A stretch of 64,000 nucleotides of DNA from Lysobacter enzymogenes (GTDB lineage Bacteria; Pseudomonadota; Gammaproteobacteria; Xanthomonadales; Xanthomonadaceae), in NCBI RefSeq assembly GCF_023617245.1, contig NZ_CP067396.1:4712001-4776000 (forward strand). The letters are read 5' to 3'. The position numbers and the translations under genes were made by a program. Below the pieces are notes generated by a model. It did not search any database. It was not told the origin of the DNA and worked only from the letters and a program-made list of their open reading frames with translations. Every line of letters starts with the position of its first letter. Within the stretch, counting starts at the first letter, position 1. This document shows positions 23,996 through 32,684 of this stretch, in pieces.

Positions 23996-26362
23996 GTGAC
24001 AACGAAATCAGCAAGGAAGAATGGCCAAGTGGAGAATCTGGATGAGCGAAACCTCACATCTGCCCGATATCTCAAGACGATTCACTCCATCGCAAAGGAT
24101 AAGTTGGGGCATGCCGATGCAATTCGCATGGCGATCTTTATTCTCTACTTAGACCTCACTGACAAACTAGAATTCGCTTTTCTTCCGAATTATAATTCAC
24201 ATAACGAACGGACCAAGGCCCTCGCGCATGCGTACGAGCAAGCCATAAAATCGCATAGACCAAGATATGCTGCCCAATTGGATTTTTATCTACTGGGCGA
24301 TTTTGGTTTGTCCAGCTTGCTGCAAATATCTCAGAAGGGAGATGCGGAGGAAAAAATACTTCGATTCGACTACATGATCGATGCACTACTGAGCTTGCAG
24401 TTCCAGGATGATGTAACTTTAGCAACAGAAAAATTTACTGCGAATTTTGCCGCACATATTGTGGAAAATAACACCGCATTGATCGACCTGGGCAGAAGTA
24501 GTTCTGGTGCGCTGGGAACGCAAGCCATCCAAGCATCGACGCTCTGGCTTCAAGACTTAATACATGATGCCGAGTTCGAGGTGCTACTCAAGCTGGAAGT
24601 ACACGGACGCCACGTCAGCCGATACCAGCTGAACAGTGACATAAACTTGCCGAAGTCGAGCTTCCTTTACTTCATCCCTCCCCGAAAAGACGCTCTCGTT
24701 GCAGAGCTTAAGCAGGCCTGGAATGATGCTTTACCAGGAGCTTCCGGGCTGACCATGGCAACATGGTTCAGTCACCGAGCCACCACCGGGCAGGCCGCAG
24801 TAACACTGCTGACCCTACGCGAATGTCGCGAGAGTGGCATCCGACGCGACTTAAGGCGCGAGCTTATTCGAACGGGGAACGTACGCGCGGTCATCGAACT
24901 GCCACGCCGCATAGCAAAAGCCACTCGCCAATTCATACTAGTGCTGGGCGCTCCTAGTTCCTTGCCGGAAGACCAAAATATTCTCTTCATTGACGGCCGC
25001 TACTGCGATGCGTTGCGCGATGAACCGCTAGAGCGAATCGCCGCTTTCTTAAGCATCCCTATCTTGGCGCGAAGCTCAAAAGACCTTGAACTTGATTGGC
25101 CAGACTGGCGAACTGCGCTAGGTTCGGAGCTCTCAGTGCGTGCTTCGAAGCTATTTTTTGAAGAACAGCGAGAGGCTCGAGGCTTTTATCGTGAGATTCG
25201 ATTACGACAGTTGCTTGACATGGAGTCGGATTCTCTCGATCCATCCGCCTGGATTGAACCCATTGACAATGGCCTCACCATTACCATGCTCGACCCCACT
25301 CCACTGTATGAACTGCTTGACTCGCCACAGCCCTGCTGTGCGTACGTCATCGGGGACAACGGCGTAGGGAAGAGCTTCCTCTTACGTGGCTTACTTGATT
25401 ATTACGTCAAGAAAGAGCGCCCGGTCCGCGCACTTTCATCGACCGCCTCGGACCGGTACCCCAAAGATTCAAATAAACATCCACACTATCGCTACTTGGG
25501 CGCGCGGACGACGGCAACAGGTACTAACGTCAAATCTTTAGCACGCCAAATGCTGCGGCTGCTGCAGACAATTTATCAGGAACCTCATCGAATGGAGGTA
25601 TTGGATAAAGCATCCGAACTGGTGGGCTTCAGAGGTAAGCACTTCGTTCTTCCCGGAAACCTGAAGGTGACCCCAGAATCCCTGGCGGATCTGAAGACTA
25701 TTAGTGAAGAGGCGTTCGCCGAACTGCAGAAAGGTGATCAACCAGGATTTCAGCGCAACGGATCCACCGTAATCGTCCCCTTTGACCATCTCAGCAGCGG
25801 CGAGCAACAAATACTGCTTATGCTGGGACGCTTGATAGCAGAGGCGCATAAGGGCACGCTGTTCATTATTGATGAGCCTGAGGCAAGCCTTCACGTTGCT
25901 TGGCAGCGCGCCCTGCCAAGCGTCCTGAACGTAGTGCGCGACGAGTTCCAAGTTCAGTTCGCCATCGCAACACATTCACCTGTCTTGCTTTCCGCCGCGT
26001 TAGACACTGGCAGTTATCGCTTTACTGCGCGAGGTGGCTTGATCGAAATTCTGCCGGAGCGAGCAAGGAGCGTCGAGCGTATCCTTTTCGATGGATTTAG
26101 CACCTACACCGAGAGCAATCGCGAGGTGCATGAGCGATGCGCCGAGATTGTATCGGCGGCAGTTGAGCAGGTAAATCTTGGCGATGAAAAGGCTGCTATC
26201 CAGGCATTGAGCGAGATCACACAGATGCGCCATGTCGTGGAGATATCCATTCCGTCTCTCGGCGAAGGGCACACAAACGCTCATCTTCGCTTGATCGAGC
26301 AAGCTAGACTCGTGCTATCGAAACTGGAAGAGGAGCGAAGCTCCGCAGGAGCCGCCGGATGA
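23996..26362 (+). CDS. PtuA-like ATPase with N-terminal pseudo-methyltransferase-like domain
   Basis: 788 residues. C-terminal half (about 425-720) is an SMC/ABC-type AAA ATPase: Walker A GDNGVGKS (453-460), signature LSSGEQQ (599-605), Walker B LFIIDEPEASLH (D626, E627), H-loop ATHSP (H660), as in PtuA of Septu and related OLD-like ATPases. The N-terminal 400 residues resemble the HsdM N6-adenine methyltransferase fold: DLGRSSSGALG (164-174) sits where motif I is expected and GQAAVTLLTLRECRESGIRR through AVIELP matches the post-catalytic HsdM core, but the NPP(F/Y) site reads IPPR (227-230), so catalysis is unlikely. GTG start is uncertain. The stop overlaps the next start as ATGA. Confidence 0.8.
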   Translation: MTTKSARKNGQVENLDERNLTSARYLKTIHSIAKDKLGHADAIRMAIFILYLDLTDKLEFAFLPNYNSHNERTKALAHAYEQAIKSHRPRYAAQLDFYLLGDFGLSSLLQISQKGDAEEKILRFDYMIDALLSLQFQDDVTLATEKFTANFAAHIVENNTALIDLGRSSSGALGTQAIQASTLWLQDLIHDAEFEVLLKLEVHGRHVSRYQLNSDINLPKSSFLYFIPPRKDALVAELKQAWNDALPGASGLTMATWFSHRATTGQAAVTLLTLRECRESGIRRDLRRELIRTGNVRAVIELPRRIAKATRQFILVLGAPSSLPEDQNILFIDGRYCDALRDEPLERIAAFLSIPILARSSKDLELDWPDWRTALGSELSVRASKLFFEEQREARGFYREIRLRQLLDMESDSLDPSAWIEPIDNGLTITMLDPTPLYELLDSPQPCCAYVIGDNGVGKSFLLRGLLDYYVKKERPVRALSSTASDRYPKDSNKHPHYRYLGARTTATGTNVKSLARQMLRLLQTIYQEPHRMEVLDKASELVGFRGKHFVLPGNLKVTPESLADLKTISEEAFAELQKGDQPGFQRNGSTVIVPFDHLSSGEQQILLMLGRLIAEAHKGTLFIIDEPEASLHVAWQRALPSVLNVVRDEFQVQFAIATHSPVLLSAALDTGSYRFTARGGLIEILPERARSVERILFDGFSTYTESNREVHERCAEIVSAAVEQVNLGDEKAAIQALSEITQMRHVVEISIPSLGEGHTNAHLRLIEQARLVLSKLEEERSSAGAAG

Positions 26363-27087
26363 AGATTGATCTTGGCGCACAGGAGCGGGAGTTTTTCGCA
26401 AAGAACCTTCCCTCGCTCGAAGCACGTGCATTCTTTCGCAGCTGGCGTCGCTCTGCCGGATTGCTAGACGGCGCATGGTCTACGATTCGCGACGGCAAGT
26501 TTAAGGTCAATGGAACCGAGCACAATGGGGCCTCGCTGATCACCAAACTGCGAAATCACTTGGTGTCCCTGCAGGATGGATACTGCTGTTACTGTCGCCG
26601 ATCGCTACAGGGCATTGCCTGGGCCAAGCCGATTGATCATGTGCTGCCGAAGGATAAATTCCCTCGCTTCACGTTTCATTACCGCAACCTGGCTGTCGCC
26701 TGCTATGACTGCAATCATGTAAAGAGAAATAGCGAATGGTCGAGCTGGAATAACTCGCAACGGAAATATATTCCTGCAAGGCGATGTCGAAGGTTCTTTC
26801 ACCCGCGTTACCACATCTATGACGATCACGTGCGGTACCTGCATATTTCGACCAACGGAGCGAGTTTAAGCGTCTATTTCGGCACTACAGAGCAGGGAAA
26901 GAAACTTTGTGCAGACCTGTTACACAAGAGTGCAGCGCGGCGCCTTGCGATTTCGGCAAACCCGAGACTCGATGCCGCTTTGACGAAGATCAGAAATCAG
27001 ATTGACGAAATGGAATTACATGCAGACGCGGAACACTTAGAGAACTTCCTGGAAGCTCTGGAGAAATTTGCCCTACCAGGAATATAA
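26359..27087 (+). CDS. HNH endonuclease, PtuB-like
   Basis: 242 residues. Central HNH/zinc fold: C76-CY-C79 in GYCCYCRRSL, H94 in PIDHVLPK, N110 in RNLAVACYDC, C115/C118 and N119-H120 in CYDCNHVKR. The two CxxC pairs would hold a structural zinc, H94/N110/H120 the catalytic metal. This arrangement is that of HNH nucleases partnered with ATPases in Septu (PtuB) and retron-type systems. The start codon overlaps the ATPase stop (ATGA), implying translational coupling and a stoichiometric complex. Low GC, like the ATPase. Likely role: DNA cleavage, or tRNA/RNA cleavage, after phage sensing; not demonstrated. Confidence 0.85.
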   Translation: MKIDLGAQEREFFAKNLPSLEARAFFRSWRRSAGLLDGAWSTIRDGKFKVNGTEHNGASLITKLRNHLVSLQDGYCCYCRRSLQGIAWAKPIDHVLPKDKFPRFTFHYRNLAVACYDCNHVKRNSEWSSWNNSQRKYIPARRCRRFFHPRYHIYDDHVRYLHISTNGASLSVYFGTTEQGKKLCADLLHKSAARRLAISANPRLDAALTKIRNQIDEMELHADAEHLENFLEALEKFALPGI

Positions 27088-27574
27088 GGACAGCCCCTCT
27101 GTTTATCTTATTCAGCCTGTAATAGTACGGTTTCAGGGGCCAGCCTTTGTCGGGTCACGCGTGAGGTGACATCTAGTTTGTTCAGTCGCCTCTATTTTCG
27201 AAGCAGCCGACGCGGGATTCGCTGTCGGCATAGCGAGTATTGTTGCGGTTAAAGGCCATCATGTAACTAAGGGCAGGCGCTTCTACCAAAGCCTACTGCA
27301 TTGCTGTCGAAGGGTGCTCGCGAACACTCCCTGGCTCGTGAGCGTGGGACGGCGGATGTGGCTACGGGAAATGTTCGAACTGTCTTTCGCTGGTGGATTC
27401 ACTCGCTGCGAGGCTACCATCCAATAGTTTGGCGCCATTTGCTATCGCAGCACGAAAACACGCTAACGCTGCCACAAACACATCGAGATACGAACCATCA
27501 CTTCGTAACCGTCGCGACGCGCTCAGATGCGCGTTTAGTACAACAGCGAATGACCGTTGCGCCGGCGGCGAAGT
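27088..27574. other. Right flank of the island
   Basis: 487 bases of intermediate GC between the HNH gene and the convergent reductase. No intact gene, terminator or attachment repeat recognised; possible decayed sequence. Normal high-GC composition resumes near 27.55 kb. Confidence 0.5.
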
Positions 27575-28609
27575 TCAATCCTCGCCCACCCTCACCACCA
27601 GCTTGCCGAAGTTGCGCCCCTGCAGCAGGCCGATGAACGCCTGCGGCGCGTTCTCCAGGCCGTCGATGCGATCCTCGCGCAGCTTCAGCGCGCCGCTGCC
27701 GATCCACTCGGCCATGTCGCGGCGGAACGCTTCGAAACGCTCGGCGTAGTGATCGAAGATGATGAAGCCCTGCACCTTGATGCGCTTTTGCAGGATCGCC
27801 GACATCAGTTGCGGCACCCGGTCCGGGCCGGCCGGCGCGGTCTTGTCGTTGTAGTGGGCGATGATGCCGCACACCGGCACGCGCGCGCCGATGTTGAGCA
27901 GCGGCAGCACCGCGTCGAATACCTCGCCGCCGACGTTTTCGAAGTACACGTCGATGCCGTCCGGGCAGGCCTGCGCGAGCTGCGCGGCGAACTCCGGATC
28001 GCGCCGGTCCAGGCACACGTCGAAGCCCAGTTCGTCGAGCGCGTAGCGGCGCTTGTCCTCGCCGCCGACGATGGCGACCACGCGCGCGCCCTTGAGCTTG
28101 GCGATCTGCCCGACCACCGCGCCGACCGCGCCGGTGGCCGCGGCCACGACCACGGTGTCGCCGGGCTTCGGCTGGCCGAGGTCGAGCAGGCCCACGTAGG
28201 CGGTGAAGCCCGGCATGCCGAGGCCGCCGAGCGCGTGCGAGGGCTCGGCCATGTCGCCGAGCGCGGTCAGGTCGCTGCCGTCGGACAGCGCATAGTCCTG
28301 CCAGCCGGCGTTGCCGAGCACCAGATCGCCGGGCTTGAAGTCCGGGTGATTCGAGGCGACCACGCGGTTGACCGTGCCGCCGACCATCGCCTCGCCGAGC
28401 GGCACCGCCGGCGCGTAGACCGGGCCGACTTCGTCCATCAGGTTGCGCATGTACGGATCGAGCGAGAGGTACAGCGTGCGCAGCAACACTTGGCCGTCGC
28501 CGGGCGCGGGCACGGGGCTGGTTTCGAGGCGTACATCCTGCGGGGTCGGCAGGCCCTGCGGGTGGGCGGCGAGGACGAAACGGCGGTTGACGGCAGCGGT
28601 CTGGGGCAT
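27575..28609 (-). CDS. NADPH-dependent reductase, CurA/PTGR type (zinc-independent MDR family)
   Basis: Cytoplasmic medium-chain reductase of 344 residues that reduces the double bond of enones (CurA of E. coli acts on curcumin). Visible features: YLSLDPYMRNLM near residue 50, VVVAAATGAVGAVVGQIAKL (NADPH-binding AxxGxxG, about 155-174), and VDVYFENVGGEVFDAVLPLL. No zinc ligands. Its start lies 48 bp downstream of an operator identical to the one before the TetR gene at 28729, so it is probably repressed by that regulator and induced by reactive electrophiles. Confidence 0.92.
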   Translation of the reverse strand: MPQTAAVNRRFVLAAHPQGLPTPQDVRLETSPVPAPGDGQVLLRTLYLSLDPYMRNLMDEVGPVYAPAVPLGEAMVGGTVNRVVASNHPDFKPGDLVLGNAGWQDYALSDGSDLTALGDMAEPSHALGGLGMPGFTAYVGLLDLGQPKPGDTVVVAAATGAVGAVVGQIAKLKGARVVAIVGGEDKRRYALDELGFDVCLDRRDPEFAAQLAQACPDGIDVYFENVGGEVFDAVLPLLNIGARVPVCGIIAHYNDKTAPAGPDRVPQLMSAILQKRIKVQGFIIFDHYAERFEAFRRDMAEWIGSGALKLREDRIDGLENAPQAFIGLLQGRNFGKLVVRVGED

Positions 28610-28655
28610 GGGACGGTGTCCTGGGTGGGTGGTGGAGATACGCTTCGGCCGGATA

Positions 28656-28675
28656 GATTAGACCGGTCGTCTAGT
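28656..28675 (-). promoter_or_regulatory. TetR-type operator before the reductase gene
   Basis: gattagaccggtcgtctagt, with the palindrome TAGAC-n5-GTCTA at 28659-28673. All 20 bases are identical to the site at 29351-29370. Confidence 0.85.
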
Positions 28676-28728
28676 AGCGGGGCGAAAGAAAGGGCGGGTG
28701 CGCCGGGGCGCCCCGCCCTGTGGGGTTT

Positions 28729-29331
28729 TCAGTCTTGCGCGGGCAGCCCCAGCAGGTGCCGGGTGCCGGCCATCGCCAGATCCATCGGCTCGCGCTCGCG
28801 CTGGACCTTGGCCAGCAGGCTGGCGCCGATCCAGTTCTGGTAGAGCCCCTGGGCCAGGGACTGCGGCTCCGGCCCGGCCGGCAGCGAGCCGTCGTCGCGG
28901 CCGCGCTCGATGCAGCGGGCGATCCGGGCGATGACCGCGCCGGTGCCGCGCTCCAGCGCCGCGCGCATGGGTTCGGACAGGTCGCAGACCTCGGCGCCGA
29001 GCTTGACCACCAGGCAGCGGCCGTCCGGATCGGACCCGGTCTGGGCCTCGCGCCAGTCCTCGAAGTAGGCGATCGCCCGCTGCGCGCCGCTGCCGGGCTG
29101 CGCCATCAACGCGTCGACGTGCTGCAGGTAGTCGCTGAAATACGCCTCCAGCAGCGCTTCGCCGAAGGCTTCCTTGGAACCGAAGTAGTGATAGAACGAG
29201 CCCTTCGGCACCTGCGCCGCCGACAGCACCTCGGCCAGCCCGACCGCGGTGAAGCCCTTGCGCAGCATCAGCGGGTAGGCGACGTCGAGGATGTGCTTGC
29301 GCACGTCGTGGGGGACGGGGATGGCGTTCAT
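28729..29331 (-). CDS. TetR/AcrR family repressor
   Basis: 200 residues. N-terminal helix-turn-helix (about 12-60) with AYPLMLRKGFTAVGLAEVLSAAQVPKGSFYHYFGSKEAFGEAL, the typical TetR DNA-binding domain; the C-terminal ligand domain is of the TetR_C_16/LmrA-like type and holds a cysteine in GRCLVVKLGAEVC that could sense electrophiles (inference). Its own operator lies 20 bp upstream of its start and an identical operator precedes the downstream reductase, so it is autoregulated and controls that gene. Confidence 0.93.
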   Translation of the reverse strand: MNAIPVPHDVRKHILDVAYPLMLRKGFTAVGLAEVLSAAQVPKGSFYHYFGSKEAFGEALLEAYFSDYLQHVDALMAQPGSGAQRAIAYFEDWREAQTGSDPDGRCLVVKLGAEVCDLSEPMRAALERGTGAVIARIARCIERGRDDGSLPAGPEPQSLAQGLYQNWIGASLLAKVQREREPMDLAMAGTRHLLGLPAQD

Positions 29332-29350
29332 GGGACGCGACTGTACGCCC

Positions 29351-29370
29351 GATTAGACCGGTCGTCTAGT
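29351..29370 (-). promoter_or_regulatory. TetR-type operator before the repressor gene
   Basis: gattagaccggtcgtctagt, core palindrome TAGAC-n5-GTCTA at 29354-29368, identical to the site at 28656-28675. Lies 20 bp upstream of the repressor start. Confidence 0.85.
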
Positions 29371-29429
29371 CGCCAGCCTTGTGGCAGCCGGTGTCGTAGC
29401 AGCCGCCCTTGCGCCTCAGCCCGGCTCTT

Positions 29430-29512
29430 GTGGGAGGGCCTTCAGGCCCGATGCCTTTCGACCAGATCGCCGCGCCGGATCGAAAGGCATCGGGCCTGAA
29501 GGCCCTGCCACA
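29430..29512. repeat. REPIN-like inverted pair, family A
   Basis: Arms gtgggagggccttcaggccc...gatgc and gcatcgggcctgaaggccct...gccac around a 33-bp centre that includes ttcgaccagatcgcc. Same architecture as the element at 9925-10007. Confidence 0.9.
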
Positions 29513-29586
29513 AGAGCTCTCTCCACAAGACCTTCCACAAGAGCCCGGCCCGACAGTCCTCCGGCCCAAAGCCGCCCGGCGCCGCA

Positions 29587-29622
29587 AAAACAGCGACCCC
29601 GGCCGAGGCCGGGGTCGCCGAT
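29587..29622 (-). terminator. Terminator of the secreted protein gene
   Basis: On the minus strand: hairpin gcgaccccggcc-tc-ggccggggtcgc followed by tgtttttgc, 37 bp after the stop of the 821-residue protein. Confidence 0.85.
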
Positions 29623-29658
29623 GACGCAGTGCGGCCGAATCGCGGCCGCTGCCGGCCG

Positions 29659-32124
29659 TTACTGCCCGGCCTTGGCGAGCGTCGCCGGGGACGTGGAGCA
29701 ATGTCCCGGACCGGTGGCGCCTTCGTTGTAGGCGCCGAGGGTGCCCGCAAGCGCGATCGCCGTTTCCCTCGCCGGCCCCTTCGGCGCAGCGCTGCTGCGG
29801 CCGGCGAACCAGGCGCCGGCCTGGGCGATGGCGCTGGCGACCTGCGCAGGCGCGGTCGCGCCGGCTTCCACGTTCAAGCGCGCGGCCATGTACTGGTGCG
29901 CGAGGATGTAGTACGCGTTGCCTCCCTTCGGCGGCGTCCAGAACACGTGGTACCAAGTCTGGCCCGAGCCGAAGAACAGCGTGTCTTCGCTGATCTTGGC
30001 CCAGGTGGCGTCGTAGGGCGCCGGCCCGTACTTGGAATGGGTCTTCCAGTAACCCAGGGTGTAGGTGCATCCGCCGCTCGCGCACAGTTCCGGAACGCGG
30101 ACGCTCAGCACCGCTTCGTCGCTCTTGCTCGCGCCGTTGTCGCTGTTCAGGGTCAGCACGTTCGGCACCATGAACTCGCAGCTCAGGCCCGGTCCCGTGT
30201 CGGCCGGCGGCAACCACGCGGCGGCCACGTCGAGGCTGCGCACGATGCCCGGATCGGGATCGACGTCGCCGGTGACGAACTGGGCGAAGCTGCCGCACAG
30301 CAGCGGCTGCACCGTCCAACCGAAGCCCGCGCCGAGGTTGAGCCCGGCGGTGCCGTTGAACAGATCGGTCAACGCCACGCAGCGGTCGGTTTCAACCGCC
30401 GGATCGCCGAACGCCACCACCGCCTGGTTCGAGCTGTAGCGCTTGAAGCCGCAAGCGCTGGCGTTGCCCTGCGCGTCGTAGCACTGCTGCACGCGCTGGA
30501 TCGTGGCCTGGTTGGTGCCGCCCAGCTTGCCGCTCAGCGCGGCGCTGTAGCTGCAATGCAGCGAGGTCGCGGTCTGCGCATCGCAGGTCGGCACGACCGA
30601 CTGGCTGCCGCCGTCGTCGAACGACAGCGTGTCGCTCGGCGCGGACGGACTGAACACCGGGCTGACGTCGGCGGGCCAGGAGACCTGGATGTCGCCGCTG
30701 ACGCCGAAGTCGCTTTCCGCCTCGGTGGTACGGGTGGCGGCGAGACGATAGACCGTCTCGTAGCTGCCGCCGGCGTTGAGCGTCACGTCGACGTCGTCGC
30801 ACAGGTAGTTGCCCGCGTAATCGCCGGTGGCGATCGGATCGGCCAGGCAGCCCTGCATGCCGGTGACCTTGGCGTCGGCGGGCGAGACCACCACGTGCTT
30901 GTCCGGCGTCCAGGCGTAATCGCGGTCGTAGCGGGTCTGCGCGGTCTTGCTCACGCTGACCGTGCGGCACGCGACCTGCACCGTGGCCGAGTCGCTGGCG
31001 CTGGCGTTGGTGTTCGCGCCGGTGCTCCAGGTGCCTGTGGCGGTGTTGGTCGAGTTGCCCTGGTCGGCGTTGCAGGTCAGCGGATTGGGCCGCGGATACG
31101 TCCACACGTACGGCCCGGACCCCAGCGCGAAACTGTGGTCCACGCTGTCCGGCAGCATCGAATCGTCGACCGCGAAGCTGTCGCCGTAGCTCTCGTTCGG
31201 GTCGGCCGAGATCGAGAACGGCGCGCTCGCGGAGAACGTGTACGACTGGCCGCTTCGGGTCGCGGTGATGCCCGCGGCGTTGACGCCGCCGCTGGCGCTG
31301 GTCAGGAACGGGAAGCTCAGGCTGCTCAGATCGAACGCGTAACTGCAGTTGAGGATCACCTTGTCCGCGTTGGGCGCGGGCTTGCTGCAATCGAGCGTGT
31401 CGGTGTCGCCGCCCTGCGCGGTCCACTGCAGGCTGAACTGATTGGGCGCGTTGCCGAACTGCATGGTGTCGACCACCGAGCTCGCGTTCCAGCCGAAGCC
31501 GAACGGGTCGCGCACCGTGATCGTGCCGGACACGCGGTACAACTGGCGGGTCAGCGCGCTGGCGGTGACGGTGTAATCGACCTCATGGCTGTCGCCGTCG
31601 AGCATGACGATCTGGTTCGGCGTCGCGGTCTTGTCGATGCTCCAGTCGGTGTAGCGCTTCCAGCTGGCGTCGGCGGTCTTCGCGCCGGTCGGGCGCGGGG
31701 TGAAGCAGAAGGTGACGTGGCTGACGCCGGCCGGCTGGCCGCTGCCGTTGTCGGGCGAATACAGGTTGGTGTCGTTGGCGACGCCGGGAGCGTAATGGAA
31801 CACGTTGTAGGCATTGCCCCCCTTCACCACGACGTAGTCCATCGGCATGGTCGCGTCGAAGCCGATGTACTGCATCTGGCTGGGCGGGGTGTAGTTGAAG
31901 ACGATGCTCTGTCCGGGAACGCCGAGGGTGTAGCTCTGGCCGTTGATCGGAGCGCTGCCGGTGCTGTAGCCCAGCCCCTGCCAGCTGCCGACGCCGGGAA
32001 GGTCGTCGCAACTGGTGAAGTTGCCGGGATACGTGGTCGGCAGGACCGAGGCGGCCCAGGCCCCGGAGGATGCGAGCAGCAGCGCCGCCGCGAGCAGCGG
32101 GCGCCAGGGACGATAGCGGGACAT
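29659..32124 (-). CDS. Large secreted protein with C-terminal GYWKTH module
   Basis: 821 residues with signal peptide 1-25 (GAWA-AS). The middle is built of beta-sandwich, DUF11-like segments (YTVTASALTRQLYRVSGTIT, VTLNAGGSYETVYRLAATRT) and many paired cysteines, typical of an extracellular or surface protein. The C-terminal part has CTYTLGYWKTHSKYGP (GYWKTH at 691-696), then FFGSGQTWYHVFWTPPKGGNAYYILAHQYMAA. The same GYWKTH-n-W-n-LAHQYMAAxLN arrangement is widespread in secreted proteins, but I know no function for it. No LPXTG, lipobox or autotransporter domain is seen. Single gene with its own terminator. Confidence 0.8.
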   Translation of the reverse strand: MSRYRPWRPLLAAALLLASSGAWAASVLPTTYPGNFTSCDDLPGVGSWQGLGYSTGSAPINGQSYTLGVPGQSIVFNYTPPSQMQYIGFDATMPMDYVVVKGGNAYNVFHYAPGVANDTNLYSPDNGSGQPAGVSHVTFCFTPRPTGAKTADASWKRYTDWSIDKTATPNQIVMLDGDSHEVDYTVTASALTRQLYRVSGTITVRDPFGFGWNASSVVDTMQFGNAPNQFSLQWTAQGGDTDTLDCSKPAPNADKVILNCSYAFDLSSLSFPFLTSASGGVNAAGITATRSGQSYTFSASAPFSISADPNESYGDSFAVDDSMLPDSVDHSFALGSGPYVWTYPRPNPLTCNADQGNSTNTATGTWSTGANTNASASDSATVQVACRTVSVSKTAQTRYDRDYAWTPDKHVVVSPADAKVTGMQGCLADPIATGDYAGNYLCDDVDVTLNAGGSYETVYRLAATRTTEAESDFGVSGDIQVSWPADVSPVFSPSAPSDTLSFDDGGSQSVVPTCDAQTATSLHCSYSAALSGKLGGTNQATIQRVQQCYDAQGNASACGFKRYSSNQAVVAFGDPAVETDRCVALTDLFNGTAGLNLGAGFGWTVQPLLCGSFAQFVTGDVDPDPGIVRSLDVAAAWLPPADTGPGLSCEFMVPNVLTLNSDNGASKSDEAVLSVRVPELCASGGCTYTLGYWKTHSKYGPAPYDATWAKISEDTLFFGSGQTWYHVFWTPPKGGNAYYILAHQYMAARLNVEAGATAPAQVASAIAQAGAWFAGRSSAAPKGPARETAIALAGTLGAYNEGATGPGHCSTSPATLAKAGQ

Positions 32125-32684
32125 GACAGAACTCCTGAGCGGGGCGGCCGTGGCCGTCCGTCGTGTTCGCTCGGTAGCTCGGCCGTGCCGGCGCGCTGGG
32201 CCGGTACCCGGGAGCTTTGCGACGCCGGCTTTCGCCGGTTGTGCCTTTGTCGAGTCCTGGGGTCGAAAGGCGCCGGACGGCTCGACAGCGGGCCCGGCGG
32301 CAGCGCCCGCGATCCCCTGCGCTGCGTTGCCGAGGCGGACTATACGCCCGCCGGACACGGCCGGCGCAAGGCCGGCGCGTTGCGTTTTTGCAATATCGCC
32401 GACCACCGCCGGATGGACCGCCGCAGGCGTCGGCCCAGGCAAGCGCCGCTGGGGAACGCCGCGCCGCCGAGGGCGGAACCGCCGCGGCGAGCGCCTGTTC
32501 CGGCCCCGCCCGCCGCAACGCGCCCCGCCGCTGGCATTCACTTGGCGCGGACGAAGCCCAACCGCTACGCAACGCAGGCACCAACAACGTCCGCGCCAGC
32601 GCGAACGCCGCTATGCTCCGCGCACGGCGCCCGCCGCCCCCAAGCCGGCGCCCGGCCACCACCGCACTACGACGAGGTGCTGCA
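32125..32684. other. Divergent regulatory region, 560 bases
   Basis: Between two divergent secreted-protein genes. GC-rich; TATAGT (minus strand, 32344-32339) is a possible -10 for the left gene. No further gene or repeat recognised. Confidence 0.5.

Noticed and set aside
23701..23999. Short open frames on both strands between metK and the ATPase gene
   Set aside because: No ribosome sites or recognisable protein character; likely non-coding flank of the island.
23996..25270. Active N6-adenine methyltransferase domain
   Set aside because: The catalytic NPP(F/Y) is replaced by IPPR and motif I is poor, so only fold similarity is claimed.
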